Shown here: in pieces, positions 1 through 7,416 of the stretch | How positions within the stretch are numbered: position 1 is the first letter of the stretch | How the letters are laid out: each line of letters begins with the position of its first letter | NCBI GenBank assembly: GCA_030621455.1 | Contig: JAUXHQ010000012.1 | Coordinates: 1 to 15,446, forward strand | DNA length: 15,446 bases | Origin: Deltaproteobacteria bacterium | GTDB taxonomy: Bacteria; Desulfobacterota; UBA8473 | Reading direction: 5' to 3' | The notes under the pieces: generated by a model | The model's database searches: none | Seen by the model: only the letters and a program-made list of their open reading frames with translations | Told to the model about the DNA's origin: nothing | Position numbers and translations under genes: made by a program

Positions 1-67
1 TATCGCCAAAACTTTCAATATATTCCCAGGCGTCATTCATAAGAGATGAAAAGTAATTTTCGTTCAA
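1..67 (-). CDS. Possible 5' end of an unidentified ORF after rseP, cut by the window edge
   Basis: Downstream of the rseP stop the same frame reopens and has no stop up to the window edge (22 codons). It could start at a TTG (67-65) or an ATG (40-38). From the ATG the peptide begins MNDAWEYIESFGD. Neither start has a Shine-Dalgarno-like sequence. The peptide does not resemble the start of ProS, which often follows rseP in this neighbourhood. Twenty-two open codons can occur by chance, so this may be non-coding. Confidence 0.15.
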   Translation of the reverse strand, partial: MNENYFSSLMNDAWEYIESFGD

Positions 68-70
68 GCA

Positions 71-1138
71 CTACTGAGTAAATATCCGGTGCAAATCATT
101 ATAGAATATGAATACCATCAGTAGGATTATGATACCGAGGCCAATTTGCTGGGCAACCTCCCTCTTTCTGATGCTCAGAGGTCTTCTCATGATAGCCTCC
201 AGAAAGAAGAAGAAGAGGTGCCCGCCATCGAGAATGGGGATGGGGAGGAGGTTTATTATGCCGAGATTGATGCTGAGCAAGGCCATGAAGAAAAGGAAAT
301 TCATGAGTCCTGCCTGGGCTTGTTTGCCGGCCATCTGAACGATAAGGATCGGACCGCCTATGGTATCCGCTGGTACGGTCCTGTCGATGAGCTTGACGAT
401 AGTAATCCCCATCAGTTTAGTAAACCACCATGTTTGTTGAAACCCTTTCACCACAGCTATAAAGGGATTGTATCTCTTGGTGATAAATTTCTCTGACGCG
501 GTTATGCCGATCTTGTAGGTCTCTACCTCCTCACCGAAGATATTCTTGTCGGTGAAGATCTCTGGCCGGATCAGCACATGATAATAACTATCGTCCCTCT
601 TCAATTTAATTAGGAGTTCCTCTCCGTTGCTCCGGTGGATAATCTTTGTTAAGTCTTCCCATAAGGAGAGTTCCTCTCCATTTATGGCAGTGATTTGGTC
701 CCCTTCTTGGATTCCGGATTTTTGCGCAGGAGTTCCCTCAACAACATCGCCGACCTCGGTTGTCAGGAGTGGAACTCCGCCCATGTAAATTGCTGAAAGG
801 AGAACTACTGCGAAGAGTATGTTGGAAAGCGGCCCGGCAAGTACAATACTTGTCCTTTTGGTTAATGGTTTATGGGAGAACGATTTAGACAGATCCTCTT
901 CTGAGATCTCTTCTTCATCCTCCGGCCCCTCCCCTATCATCTTTACGTATCCTCCCAAGGGGATGGCAGAAAGGAGGTATTCGGTTTCTCCAACCTTCTT
1001 ACCCAGGACCTTGGGGCCGAAACCGAGGGAGAACTTCAATACGCCGACACCGCTTATCTTTGCTACGATGAAGTGTCCCAGTTCATGGATAAAAATCAAG
1101 ACCCCCAGGAGGACTATCGCAGCAATTGCAGTTACCAT
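71..1138 (-). CDS. rseP: RseP-type site-2 zinc metalloprotease (M50B family), inner membrane
   Basis: A 355-residue intramembrane protease. RseP-family enzymes cut membrane-embedded substrates such as anti-sigma factors and remnant signal peptides after a first periplasmic cut. The first membrane segment carries the zinc-binding HELGH at residues 18-22. The third ligand lies in the late motif NLLPIPILDGGH (residues 296-307, Asp304). The family GGYVKM follows at 62-67. One PDZ domain spans about 120-195 (GTPAQKSGIQEGDQI at 135-149). Hydrophobic segments lie near 4-28, 98-120, 278-300 and 330-348. E. coli RseP is about 450 residues with two PDZ domains; this is the shorter single-PDZ form common in other phyla. 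The ATG is preceded by AAGGGGCG, and the gene starts 23 nt after dxr. It is the last recognisable gene of the rpsB block here. Confidence 0.95.
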   Translation of the reverse strand: MVTAIAAIVLLGVLIFIHELGHFIVAKISGVGVLKFSLGFGPKVLGKKVGETEYLLSAIPLGGYVKMIGEGPEDEEEISEEDLSKSFSHKPLTKRTSIVLAGPLSNILFAVVLLSAIYMGGVPLLTTEVGDVVEGTPAQKSGIQEGDQITAINGEELSLWEDLTKIIHRSNGEELLIKLKRDDSYYHVLIRPEIFTDKNIFGEEVETYKIGITASEKFITKRYNPFIAVVKGFQQTWWFTKLMGITIVKLIDRTVPADTIGGPILIVQMAGKQAQAGLMNFLFFMALLSINLGIINLLPIPILDGGHLFFFFLEAIMRRPLSIRKREVAQQIGLGIIILLMVFIFYNDLHRIFTQ

Positions 1139-1161
1139 TCAACGCCCCTTATACCAAATTA

Positions 1162-2307
1162 CTAAACAAGTTCCTTTGCTTTTCGACGAGCCCATTGATC
1201 CGCTTTCAAAACATCATCTATCGTATGGATCTCTTCTACCTTATGACAGTTCATGGTTTGTTTAATGATGTCCGGTATTCTTATAAAACTTAATTCTTTA
1301 CGCAAAAAAGACGTAACTGCAACTTCATTGGCAGCATTAAGTACAGCAGGCATTGTTCCCCCTTGTTCAAGCGCTTTATAAGCCAGCCTAAGTGCAGGGA
1401 ACCTTTTTTCATCCGGCAGATCAAAGGTTAGCCTGTCAATCTCGAGGAAGTTTAATGAAGGGAAGTCTGTTCGAAGATGTTCGGGATAGGCAAGGGCATA
1501 AGATATCGGTCCCCGCATATCCGGCACCCCCATCTGTGCAATAACTGAGCCGTCAACGTACTCTACCATTGAGTGAACGATGCCCTGAGGATGAATATAG
1601 ACGTCGATTTTTTCGTGAGGAATATCGAATAGCCATCTGGCTTCAATTACCTCAAGCCCTTTGTTCATCAAGGATGCTGAATCCACGGTAATCTTTTCCC
1701 CCATCTGCCAGACAGGGTGTTTCAGCGTCTCCTGAACCGTTGCATCCTTCAGCTCTTCATATGGGCGGTTTAGAAATGGACCCCCGGAAGCAGTCAAGAT
1801 TATCCTTTTCACGTTTTTCTTTTTATGCCCCACCAACGATTGAAAAATGGCGCTATGCTCACTGTCAACAGGAAGGATAGTCACACCATTCTCTTTCGCC
1901 AATTCCATTACGACCCTTCCCGCGATAACCAAGGTTTCTTTGTTGGCGAGAGCTACATCCTTGCAAGCTCTAATGGCGGACACCGTAGGAGCTAGCCCCG
2001 CCGCTCCAACGATGGCTGATACAACCATGTCAATCTCCGGTAGGGTGGCAACCCCAATGACACCTTTGTCTCCATGTAATATCTCTACCGGGTGTGGCCC
2101 TAGTTCTTCCCTTAACCTATGTGCGAGAGATTCGTTTAATACTGATACAGTCCTTGGTGCGAATTTGAGAACTTGTTCCCTTAGTAGCCGTACATTGTTG
2201 CCGGCCGAAAGGCCCACCACTGCAAACCTGTCCCTGAACCTCTCGATTATGTCGAGTGTATTGACGCCGATTGAGCCCGTGGAACCCAGGATGGCCAGTT
2301 TTTTCAC
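1162..2307 (-). CDS. dxr: 1-deoxy-D-xylulose 5-phosphate reductoisomerase
   Basis: Catalyses the NADPH-dependent conversion of DXP to 2-C-methyl-D-erythritol 4-phosphate, the committed step of the MEP isoprenoid pathway. With the start chosen here the protein is 381 residues. The NADPH-binding GSTGSIG is at 8-14 and LANKE at 120-124. Metal/substrate residues are in PVDSEHSAIFQ (146-156; Asp148, Glu150) and NKGLEVIEA (215-223; Glu219). ASGGPF is at 173-178. I chose the GTG at 2307: the protein then begins (M)KKLAILGSTGSIG like its relatives, and GAGGTG stands 4 nt upstream. A TTG at 2322 in the same frame would add five residues but has no ribosome-binding site. The product feeds isoprenoid units to the UppS encoded two genes upstream. 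The gap from cdsA is 114 nt. Confidence 0.96.
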   Translation of the reverse strand: MKKLAILGSTGSIGVNTLDIIERFRDRFAVVGLSAGNNVRLLREQVLKFAPRTVSVLNESLAHRLREELGPHPVEILHGDKGVIGVATLPEIDMVVSAIVGAAGLAPTVSAIRACKDVALANKETLVIAGRVVMELAKENGVTILPVDSEHSAIFQSLVGHKKKNVKRIILTASGGPFLNRPYEELKDATVQETLKHPVWQMGEKITVDSASLMNKGLEVIEARWLFDIPHEKIDVYIHPQGIVHSMVEYVDGSVIAQMGVPDMRGPISYALAYPEHLRTDFPSLNFLEIDRLTFDLPDEKRFPALRLAYKALEQGGTMPAVLNAANEVAVTSFLRKELSFIRIPDIIKQTMNCHKVEEIHTIDDVLKADQWARRKAKELV

Positions 2308-2421
2308 TAAACACCTCAACAAATCTCAATGCAACAACGTTGCCTCTTATCTCCTCTGGGTTTATACCTCCTCATCCACCTGGAAGAGTGGGTAAGGATG
2401 GGAAGACCGGTGATGGCACCG

Positions 2422-3219
2422 CTATAAAATCAGAACAGCATAATAGTAAAGGAATGGAGCGGAAAAGAGGATGCTATCGATTCTGTCCAGCATACCGCCA
2501 TGTCCGGGCAATAGTTTACCAGAGTCTTTCACCCCAGCCCCTCTCTTTATCATGGATTCACATAGGTCCCCCAACTGGCCCATTATCCCGAGTGCTAAGG
2601 CAAGAATCAGGCAGTGATAAACCTCCACGTGATTGAGGAAATATTTCCTGAAGGTCAATGCGGCTGCTATGTTTCCTATGAAACAAGCCATTGACCCCTC
2701 TATAGTCTTACCCGGGCTAACCTTTGGATATAGCTTATGCCTCCCAAAGTAGCTTCCTCCATAATATGCAGCCGTATCCCCCATGAACGTCACCACAAGG
2801 ACAAAAAAGACCCACTGCTTCCCGAACTGCATCCCTCTTATTAGGCTAAGGTGGGGGAAGAGAAGGCCTATGTAAAAGATCCCCATGATGAGCTTTGCCA
2901 GGGTGGGGGTTATAGAGGTCAGATCTTGAATACGTACCAGAAAGAAGATGAACAAAAAAAGGATGATAAAGGTGGAAATGCCTGACACAAATAGGCCTTC
3001 ACCGCTATATATACCACATGCCAAAAGCAATCCCAACAGGACCCCTAATATTTTCTCCTTTTTGTGGTCTGTGGGTAAGACTAACGAATAAAACTCACTG
3101 ATGGCAATCGCCGTAGTGGTCAGTACCAGTCCGAAAAAGATGAATTCAGAGCCAATGCCAATCACGAGAATAAGCACAGGTATCAGGGATAAGGCAGTCA
3201 GCCATCTCTTTAGTTCCAT
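2422..3219 (-). CDS. cdsA: Phosphatidate cytidylyltransferase (CDP-diglyceride synthase)
   Basis: Condenses CTP and phosphatidic acid into CDP-diacylglycerol, the precursor of bacterial phospholipids, in the inner membrane. The 265-residue protein is strongly hydrophobic, with about seven or eight predicted membrane segments. Near the C-terminus it carries the complete CDP-diglyceride synthase signature: S222, KR (225-226), KDSG (231-234), HGG (240-242) and the final DRID (245-248) with its metal-binding aspartates. An earlier family motif, GDTAAYYGG, is at 147-155, followed by SPGKTIEGS at 168-176. The ATG overlaps the uppS stop by one base (TAATG), which suggests translational coupling. A weak SD (AGGG) lies 5 nt upstream inside uppS. 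A small GC-rich hairpin (2408-2421) directly follows the stop but has no U-tract. Confidence 0.96.
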   Translation of the reverse strand: MELKRWLTALSLIPVLILVIGIGSEFIFFGLVLTTTAIAISEFYSLVLPTDHKKEKILGVLLGLLLACGIYSGEGLFVSGISTFIILFLFIFFLVRIQDLTSITPTLAKLIMGIFYIGLLFPHLSLIRGMQFGKQWVFFVLVVTFMGDTAAYYGGSYFGRHKLYPKVSPGKTIEGSMACFIGNIAAALTFRKYFLNHVEVYHCLILALALGIMGQLGDLCESMIKRGAGVKDSGKLLPGHGGMLDRIDSILFSAPFLYYYAVLIL

Positions 3220-3971
3220 TATGCCCTGTTCTTGTCTCTATCCCCTATCTGTTCACCTGTTAAGCCAAACCTCCTCTCTCTGGTTTGAAACTCTATTATG
3301 GCCTCGATTAGGTCTCTCTTTTTGAAATCAGGCCACAGCGTCTCGGTAATGTAGATTTCCGTATAGGCTATTTGCCAGAGTAAAAAATTGCTGACTCGAT
3401 ATTCACCGCTTGTCCTGATGAGAAGGTCGGGGTCAGGGATCCCGGCAGTGGAAAGGTAATTGGAAAAGACGTCCGTTGTAATATCCTCGGATTTTATCTT
3501 CTTGAGCTCATAATCATTGATAATCCTTCTAACCGCGCGAAGAATGTCATTCCTGCCTCCGTAGCTTAGGGCAAGGTTTAGGATCATCCCTTTGCACGTT
3601 TTGGTTTTTTTCATGGCATCTATCAAGACTGTGGATACCCCTTTTGGGAGGTTCTCAATATCGCCAATCGCAGTAAGTCTGATGTCGTTGTCAAACATCT
3701 CATCCAACTCTCTGAGGAGATACCTTCTCAGGAGACTCATCAATGCGTTTACCTCTATTGGCGGACGATCCCAGTTCTCAACGGAAAATGCATAAAGGGT
3801 CAATACCTCGATACCCAGTTCTCTGCAGGTTTTAACTATTTCTCTAACTGTATTTGCCCCTTCTTGATGCCCCCTGATTCTATTTAGAAGCCTTTTCTCC
3901 GCCCAACGGCCGTTGCCATCCATGATGATAGCGATATGCCTGGGTAGTTTATTTTTGTCTAGTCTATCCAT
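3219..3971 (-). CDS. uppS: Undecaprenyl diphosphate synthase (cis-prenyltransferase)
   Basis: Extends farnesyl diphosphate with isopentenyl diphosphate in cis to make C55-PP, the lipid carrier for peptidoglycan and surface polysaccharides. The 250-residue length is normal. The catalytic block HIAIIMDGNGRWA is at 12-24, with Asp18 as the essential residue. NxxR-type substrate contacts follow, with SVENW at 63-67. The diphosphate-binding motif RTSGEYRVSNF is at 186-196 and ends in WQIAYTEIY (199-207). The ATG at 3971 has no visible Shine-Dalgarno (CAAAATCC upstream). No alternative in-frame start fits the family better, so translation may depend on upstream context. The gene is preceded by a 153-nt spacer with a hairpin and shares one base with cdsA downstream. 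Confidence 0.96.
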   Translation of the reverse strand: MDRLDKNKLPRHIAIIMDGNGRWAEKRLLNRIRGHQEGANTVREIVKTCRELGIEVLTLYAFSVENWDRPPIEVNALMSLLRRYLLRELDEMFDNDIRLTAIGDIENLPKGVSTVLIDAMKKTKTCKGMILNLALSYGGRNDILRAVRRIINDYELKKIKSEDITTDVFSNYLSTAGIPDPDLLIRTSGEYRVSNFLLWQIAYTEIYITETLWPDFKKRDLIEAIIEFQTRERRFGLTGEQIGDRDKNRA

Positions 3972-4035
3972 GGATTTTGCATGCCATAACGTAATTTCTT
4001 AACAAACGGAGTATGAGATGTAAGATTATCAATGT

Positions 4036-4052
4036 GGTCCCTAAACGAGACC
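4036..4052 (-). other. Short hairpin in the frr-uppS spacer
   Basis: On the minus strand GGTCTC and GGGACC form a 6-bp stem (one G·U pair) around the loop GTTTA. No U-tract follows, so it does not look like an intrinsic terminator. It lies in the only sizeable gap (3972-4124) within the downstream half of the operon, 64 nt before the uppS ATG. The rest of that spacer shows no ORF and no convincing promoter. Function unknown. Confidence 0.35.
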
Positions 4053-4124
4053 CCAAGACTTCGAAAAGCTATTGTTAAGAGAAAAAATATTACGCTTCGT
4101 CCCCTCTTCAGCCAAACGCTACAG

Positions 4125-4682
4125 CTAGATTTCAAGCACCTCTTCTTCTTTGACCTTCAGTACTTCGTCCGATTTTTTTACATATTTATCCGTGATTTTC
4201 TGCACCTCATTTTGAGCCTTATGTAATTCGTCTTCAGATATCTCTTTCTCATTCTTTAATTCTTTGAGCATACTGTTTGTTTCCCTTCGGGCATTTCTCA
4301 GGGAGATCTTACACTCTTCGGTCATCTTCTTGACGACCTTCACCAATTCCAGTCTACGTTCTTCGGTCAAATTGGGGATTGAGATACGAATAATTTTTCC
4401 ATCATTAATTGGATTAAGTCCCATGCTGGACTTCTGTATAGCCTTTTCAATCTCTCCCAGAGCAGTGCTGTCCCATGGTTGAATTGTAATGAGTCTGGCC
4501 TCCGGAACAGAGAGAGTCGCCACCTGGTTAAGGGGTGTCAGTTCTCCATAGTAGGGGACTTTGATTCCGTCGAGTAGGGATAAAGATGCCCTCCCGGTTC
4601 TCACCTTACCGAATTCTCTCTTAAGGGCTTCAATCCCCTTCTCCATATTATCTTCAAGCTCTTTAATAAGTTCTTCCTTCAT
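4125..4682 (-). CDS. frr: Ribosome recycling factor
   Basis: With EF-G, RRF splits the post-termination ribosome so that its subunits can be reused. The 185-residue length matches the family. The two-domain design is visible: an N-terminal helix (residues 1-28) leads into the conserved VRTGRAS (27-33), followed by the beta-rich domain with [12 protein letters not shown] (44-55) and ITIQPWD (65-71). The long C-terminal helices contain LTEERR (105-110) and a Lys/Glu-rich coiled region to the end. The ATG starts 3 nt after the pyrH stop. Its ribosome-binding sequence GAGGGATGA overlaps the end of pyrH, which points to coupled translation. Confidence 0.97.
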   Translation of the reverse strand: MKEELIKELEDNMEKGIEALKREFGKVRTGRASLSLLDGIKVPYYGELTPLNQVATLSVPEARLITIQPWDSTALGEIEKAIQKSSMGLNPINDGKIIRISIPNLTEERRLELVKVVKKMTEECKISLRNARRETNSMLKELKNEKEISEDELHKAQNEVQKITDKYVKKSDEVLKVKEEEVLEI

Positions 4683-4685
4683 CTT

Positions 4686-5402
4686 TCATCCCTCAATCCT
4701 TGTCCCGATCCTTTCGCCTAAGATGACTTTCTTGATATTACCAGGAACAGTCTGGTTAAAGACAATAATAGGTAAATTATTGTCCCTGCAAAGTGATATG
4801 GCGGTAGCATCTATGAATTTCAGGTTTTTATCAAGCACGTCAATATAACTTAGCTTATAAAATCTTCTGGCATTTCTGTCCTTCAAAGGATCCGCTGAGT
4901 AAACACCGTCGACCTTAGTTGCCTTCAACATTACTTGTGCGTCTATCTCTTTTGCCCTCAACGCAGCCGCAGTATCGGTGCTAAAGTAAGGATTACCGGT
5001 CCCCGCAGCAAATATCACGATATTTTTACTTTCCAGATATCGGAGTGCCGTTCTCCTGAAATACGGTTCTGCTATCTGCCGCATCTCTATAGCGGACAAA
5101 ACCCTCGTGGGTACCCCAAGTTGTTCCAGGGCATCCTGCAGTGCCAGACTGTTAATCACCGTGGCCAGCATACCCATGTAGTCAGCCGAAGACCGATCCA
5201 TACCGTGAGCTGCTGCTTTTATCCCGCGGAAAATATTCCCGCCACCTATAACGATGGCTATCTCTATTCCTAACTCAAGGACCTCCTTAATCTCGTACGA
5301 AATATTCTCTACAACAACGGGGCTGATTCCATAGTCTTCATCGCCCATCAGGGCCTCCCCACTCAGTTTGAGGAGGACCCTTTTAAAGTCGATCTCATTC
5401 AT
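4686..5402 (-). CDS. pyrH: Uridylate kinase (bacterial hexameric UMP kinase)
   Basis: Phosphorylates UMP to UDP, the entry to UTP/CTP synthesis, and belongs to the amino acid kinase fold. The 238 residues show KLSGEAL (12-18), the glycine-rich GGGNIFRG (53-60), DYMGMLAT (74-81), [13 protein letters not shown] (134-146) and [10 protein letters not shown] (163-172), all typical of PyrH. I chose the ATG at 5402, which gives [18 protein letters not shown] and overlaps the tsf stop by 8 nt. A GTG at 5417 would add five residues but has no better ribosome-binding site and gives an unusual N-terminus. The CTP made downstream of this step is a substrate of CdsA in the same operon. Confidence 0.96.
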   Translation of the reverse strand: MNEIDFKRVLLKLSGEALMGDEDYGISPVVVENISYEIKEVLELGIEIAIVIGGGNIFRGIKAAAHGMDRSSADYMGMLATVINSLALQDALEQLGVPTRVLSAIEMRQIAEPYFRRTALRYLESKNIVIFAAGTGNPYFSTDTAAALRAKEIDAQVMLKATKVDGVYSADPLKDRNARRFYKLSYIDVLDKNLKFIDATAISLCRDNNLPIIVFNQTVPGNIKKVILGERIGTRIEG

Positions 5403-6003
5403 TATCGAGATTCTCACTCAGCTGATAGCGATTGAAGCGCCTAATGGAGATGTTCTCTCCAATTTTTGCTATGGTGCTATCGATCAATTCCTTAACTGTA
5501 AGGTCGGTGTCTTTCACGTATGACTGTTCCAATAAGCAGACTTCAGAAAAATATTTTCCCATCTTCCCATCGACGATTCTGTCAATCACCTTCTCAGGCT
5601 TTCCGGAATCCAATGCCTGGCTCCGATATATATCCTTTTCCTTTTCCACAACCTCTTCCGGCACTTGCTCACGTTTCAAATAAAGGGGATTTGCCGCAGT
5701 TATGTGCATAGCTATATTCTTTGCGAACTCCAAAAATTCAGAATTCTTGGCAACAAAATCCGTTTCGCAGTTGACCTCTACCAGTACGCCTATCCTGTCT
5801 CCCGGATGTATGTATGATCGAATCACGCCTTCCTTAGAGGATCTTCCTGCCTTCTTGGATGCGTCGGCCAACCCTTTTTTTCTCAGGAAATCTCTTGCCT
5901 TGTCAATATCACCGCCGGTTTCATTGAGGGCCTTTTTGCAATCCATAATCCCTGCACCGGTTTTTTCGCGCAGATCCTTCACGAGAGAAGCTTTAATCTC
6001 CAT
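5395..6003 (-). CDS. tsf: Translation elongation factor Ts
   Basis: EF-Ts is the nucleotide exchange factor that releases GDP from EF-Tu. The N-terminal UBA-like domain (about 1-42) contains [16 protein letters not shown]. The EF-Tu-contacting TDFVAKN is at 81-87, with the preceding VEVNCE. The protein is about 202 residues, well short of the E. coli form of roughly 280. It is the compact type with a reduced dimerisation region, known for example from Thermus. I chose the ATG at 6003 because (M)[17 protein letters not shown] is the family's usual start. The in-frame TTG at 6033 has no SD. The perfect AAGGAGGT at 6017-6024 stands 13 nt from the ATG, longer than usual. The gene overlaps pyrH by 8 nt and is separated from rpsB by a structured 302-nt spacer. 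Confidence 0.96.
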   Translation of the reverse strand: MEIKASLVKDLREKTGAGIMDCKKALNETGGDIDKARDFLRKKGLADASKKAGRSSKEGVIRSYIHPGDRIGVLVEVNCETDFVAKNSEFLEFAKNIAMHITAANPLYLKREQVPEEVVEKEKDIYRSQALDSGKPEKVIDRIVDGKMGKYFSEVCLLEQSYVKDTDLTVKELIDSTIAKIGENISIRRFNRYQLSENLDNE

Positions 6004-6016
6004 ACCCTTTTTTGGT

Positions 6017-6024
6017 ACCTCCTT
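6017..6024 (-). promoter_or_regulatory. Perfect Shine-Dalgarno of tsf at unusually long spacing
   Basis: The minus strand reads AAGGAGGT, fully complementary to the 16S rRNA tail, and then 13 nt (ACCAAAAAAGGGT) before the chosen ATG. No other start codon lies between them in the tsf frame. A second purine stretch, AAAAAAGGG, lies directly before the ATG. The site rules out the upstream TTG (6033), because that codon lies 5' of the SD. Confidence 0.6.
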
Positions 6025-6083
6025 TACCGCCAACTAGTGTCTGAACGAAAACTAGATAATTTTTCAAAATTCAAGGAAGGTGA

Positions 6084-6131
6084 AGATTTTAACCCCAGGA
6101 ATACGTTGAGGTATTTTGAGGATTAAAATCT
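6084..6131 (-). promoter_or_regulatory. Two-tier hairpin in the rpsB-tsf spacer
   Basis: On the minus strand AGATTTTAATCC pairs with GGGTTAAAATCT, a 12-bp stem with one U·G pair. Inside it AATAC and GTATT form a further 5-bp stem around the loop CTCAAC, and the two stems are separated by a symmetric 4+4 internal loop. No U-tract follows, so it is not a standard intrinsic terminator. It lies 80 nt before the tsf ATG. The remainder of the 302-nt spacer (6004-6305) holds two smaller inverted repeats: AATTTT/AAAATT at 6058-6071 and CTAGT/ACTAG at 6034-6055. I found no credible ORF and no clear promoter in it. Possible roles are attenuation, RNA processing or mRNA protection between rpsB and tsf. 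Confidence 0.5.
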
Positions 6132-6305
6132 AAGCCTGACGAAGAAATTGGGGGGATATCAGCTTTTGTCCAGGTACTATCTGTTCGTAAGTATCTATTG
6201 ATCACTCAAGAGTTTGTCCGAAGACCAAGGTTAGCATTGTACGTCTTGGGTCGCCCGTCTGGCAGGGAGCGGGGAGGATGCATGCTTTTGGACATACCCC
6301 GGCTT

Positions 6306-7100
6306 CTATGCTTCTACCTGATCATGTTCTGTCTGACTCGGGGCTATCTCTTCTTCCCCCACCTCAACCCCAGAGGCTGCCGCCGCTTCTTTAGCTTCAG
6401 CTTCAACTCTATCCTCAAGGAGCTTCAATCCTTCCAGACATGCATCCGCCATCTTTGACGCGAAGAGCCGTATAGCCCGGATAGCATCGTCATTTCCTGG
6501 AATAACATAGGCTATATCATCAGGGTCACAGTTTGAATCTACCAATGCAACACTGGGGATATCGAGTTTCTTCGTTTCAGCTACGGCTATCTTTTCCTTC
6601 CTGGTATCAACAATAAAAACAGCCCCGGGGAGTCTCTTCATCTCCTTGATCCCACCGAGATATCTTTCCAGTTTCTCCCTCTCTTTTTCTAACCGTAGTG
6701 TTTCTTTCTTTTGGAGGCTATCGAAGGTGCCATCGGTCCTCATTGCCTCAATCTTCTTCAGCCTGTCTATACTCTTCTTGATAGTCTGAAAGTTCGTTAA
6801 CGTGCCTCCGAGCCATCGGTTCGTGACATAAAACATGTTACATCGTTTGGCTTCTTCCTCAATGGACTCTTGGGCCTGCCTTTTTGTTCCGACAAACAGG
6901 ATGGATTCCCCCCTGGATACTGTCTCAACGACGAACTTGTAAGCTTCTCTGAATAATTGGACCGTTCTTTGTAAGTTAATAATATAGATACCATTTCTAG
7001 CCCCAAAGATGTATTCTTTCATCTTTGGGTTCCATCGTTTTGTCTGATGTCCGAAATGTACCCCGGCCTCCAGCAATTGTTTCATCGTAATATTAAGCAT
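6306..7100 (-). CDS. rpsB: 30S ribosomal protein S2
   Basis: S2 binds 16S rRNA late in 30S assembly and is needed for S1 binding. The 264 residues show the S2 N-terminal signature ([20 protein letters not shown], 6-25; [15 protein letters not shown], 32-46). [10 protein letters not shown] is at 95-104 and the second signature [14 protein letters not shown] at 181-194, leading into [11 protein letters not shown] (200-210). An Ala/Glu-rich acidic tail of about 35 residues (from about 230) extends beyond the usual core and is probably disordered. The ATG at 7100 has an excellent SD (GAGGAGGT, 6 nt upstream). It is the first gene of the rpsB...rseP block, preceded by a 422-nt region likely to carry its promoter and leader. 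Confidence 0.97.
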   Translation of the reverse strand: MLNITMKQLLEAGVHFGHQTKRWNPKMKEYIFGARNGIYIINLQRTVQLFREAYKFVVETVSRGESILFVGTKRQAQESIEEEAKRCNMFYVTNRWLGGTLTNFQTIKKSIDRLKKIEAMRTDGTFDSLQKKETLRLEKEREKLERYLGGIKEMKRLPGAVFIVDTRKEKIAVAETKKLDIPSVALVDSNCDPDDIAYVIPGNDDAIRAIRLFASKMADACLEGLKLLEDRVEAEAKEAAAASGVEVGEEEIAPSQTEHDQVEA

Positions 7101-7129
7101 CCAGTAACCTCCTCGGTTGGTTCGATCAT
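7082..7129 (-). CDS. Possible 15-codon upstream ORF overlapping the rpsB start
   Basis: An ATG at 7129 is preceded by GGAGG with 9 nt spacing and opens a short frame reading [15 protein letters not shown]. It ends in TGA at 7084-7082, after the rpsB ATG and in a different frame. Its codons run through the rpsB Shine-Dalgarno, so if translated it would affect rpsB initiation. The codons GAG GAG GTT simply are the rpsB SD, which argues partly for chance. Length and composition alone cannot show it is real. Confidence 0.25.
   Translation of the reverse strand: MIEPTEEVTGCLILR
7107..7114 (-). promoter_or_regulatory. Ribosome-binding site of rpsB
   Basis: GAGGAGGT on the minus strand with 6 nt to the ATG fixes the start of rpsB. 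A second SD-like sequence (GGAGG) lies about 32 nt further upstream and serves the possible upstream ORF instead. Confidence 0.8.
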
Positions 7130-7201
7130 CCCTTTTGTCCTCCTATTGTATGATAATGTTTGCAACACAATGTTTGAACGCCCCGTTACGTAATCCTCTT
7201 G

Positions 7202-7227
7202 TAACTCCCCAAAAAGCCGGGATGTTA
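7202..7227 (-). promoter_or_regulatory. Hairpin in the rpsB leader
   Basis: On the minus strand TAACATCCC pairs with GGGAGTTA, giving eight base pairs with one bulged base, and leaves a 9-nt loop around GGCTTTTTG. It lies about 100 nt before the rpsB ATG. There is no trailing U-tract. S2 autoregulates rpsB through leader RNA in some proteobacteria; whether this hairpin does so is inference. The whole 7101-7522 stretch holds, towards argJ, this hairpin, a -10-like TATATTAT (7263-7270, no good -35), repeat copy A, a weak terminator-like hairpin and competing short stems near argJ. I see no RNA gene or convincing ORF longer than the 15-codon one. Confidence 0.35.
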
Positions 7228-7291
7228 GCAGAATAGCTCAAAATTCTTCTAACATTAGCGCGATAATATACTAATCATGCACAGTAATAAT

Positions 7292-7345
7292 TTCGACCTG
7301 TGCAGTTGAACAGGATTGCTTTAAGCGCCGACTGCACAGGTGGAA
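7292..7345. repeat. Palindromic repeat, copy A (between argJ and rpsB)
   Basis: Perfect 11-bp arms ACCTGTGCAGT (7296-7306) and ACTGCACAGGT (7331-7341) are extended outward by TTC/GAA across one mismatch and inward by two more pairs. This gives a stem of about 16 bp around a 20-nt loop. The left half is repeated near-identically in copy B at 8750-8866: TTCGACCTGTGCAGTT is shared exactly with B's right arm in inverted orientation. The loop half ACAGGATTGC...TTAAGC also recurs in B, inverted. It is a dispersed palindromic element in a non-coding gap, of the REP/MITE type in the broad sense. No transposase is present. Confidence 0.7.
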
Positions 7346-7396
7346 TAATTTTGATAAAGACTAATTCATTTAACACACCTAAGGGCTTATTGCAAG

Positions 7397-7416
7397 AAAA
7401 AAGTTGTCTTTTCAAC
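7397..7416 (-). terminator. Weak intrinsic-terminator-like hairpin downstream of argJ
   Basis: The minus strand reads GTTG AAAAGA CAAC followed directly by TTTTTT. The U-tract is good, but the stem is only 4 bp, so termination would be weak at best. It lies about 106 nt after the argJ stop and before the presumed rpsB promoter region, where a terminator is expected. Confidence 0.25.

Noticed and set aside
819..1265. 148-codon plus-strand ORF antisense to rseP/dxr, and other long plus-strand frames such as 9622-10320
   Set aside because: They are shadow frames over well-identified minus-strand genes, with low-complexity Ser/Pro/Leu-rich products.
2316..2375. 19-codon ORF in front of dxr (MRRYKPRGDKRQRCCIEIC)
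   Set aside because: Its stop lies near the dxr SD, which could mean coupling, but the SD of this ORF is too close to its ATG and nothing else supports it.
2408..2421. CGGTG/CACCG hairpin after cdsA as a terminator
   Set aside because: The stem is only 5 bp with no U-tract, and dxr and rseP follow on the same strand in a conserved operon order.
6198..6458. Plus-strand ORF spanning the rpsB end and the rpsB-tsf spacer
   Set aside because: It overlaps the 3' end of rpsB antisense, has no SD or recognisable motif, and does not explain the spacer hairpins.
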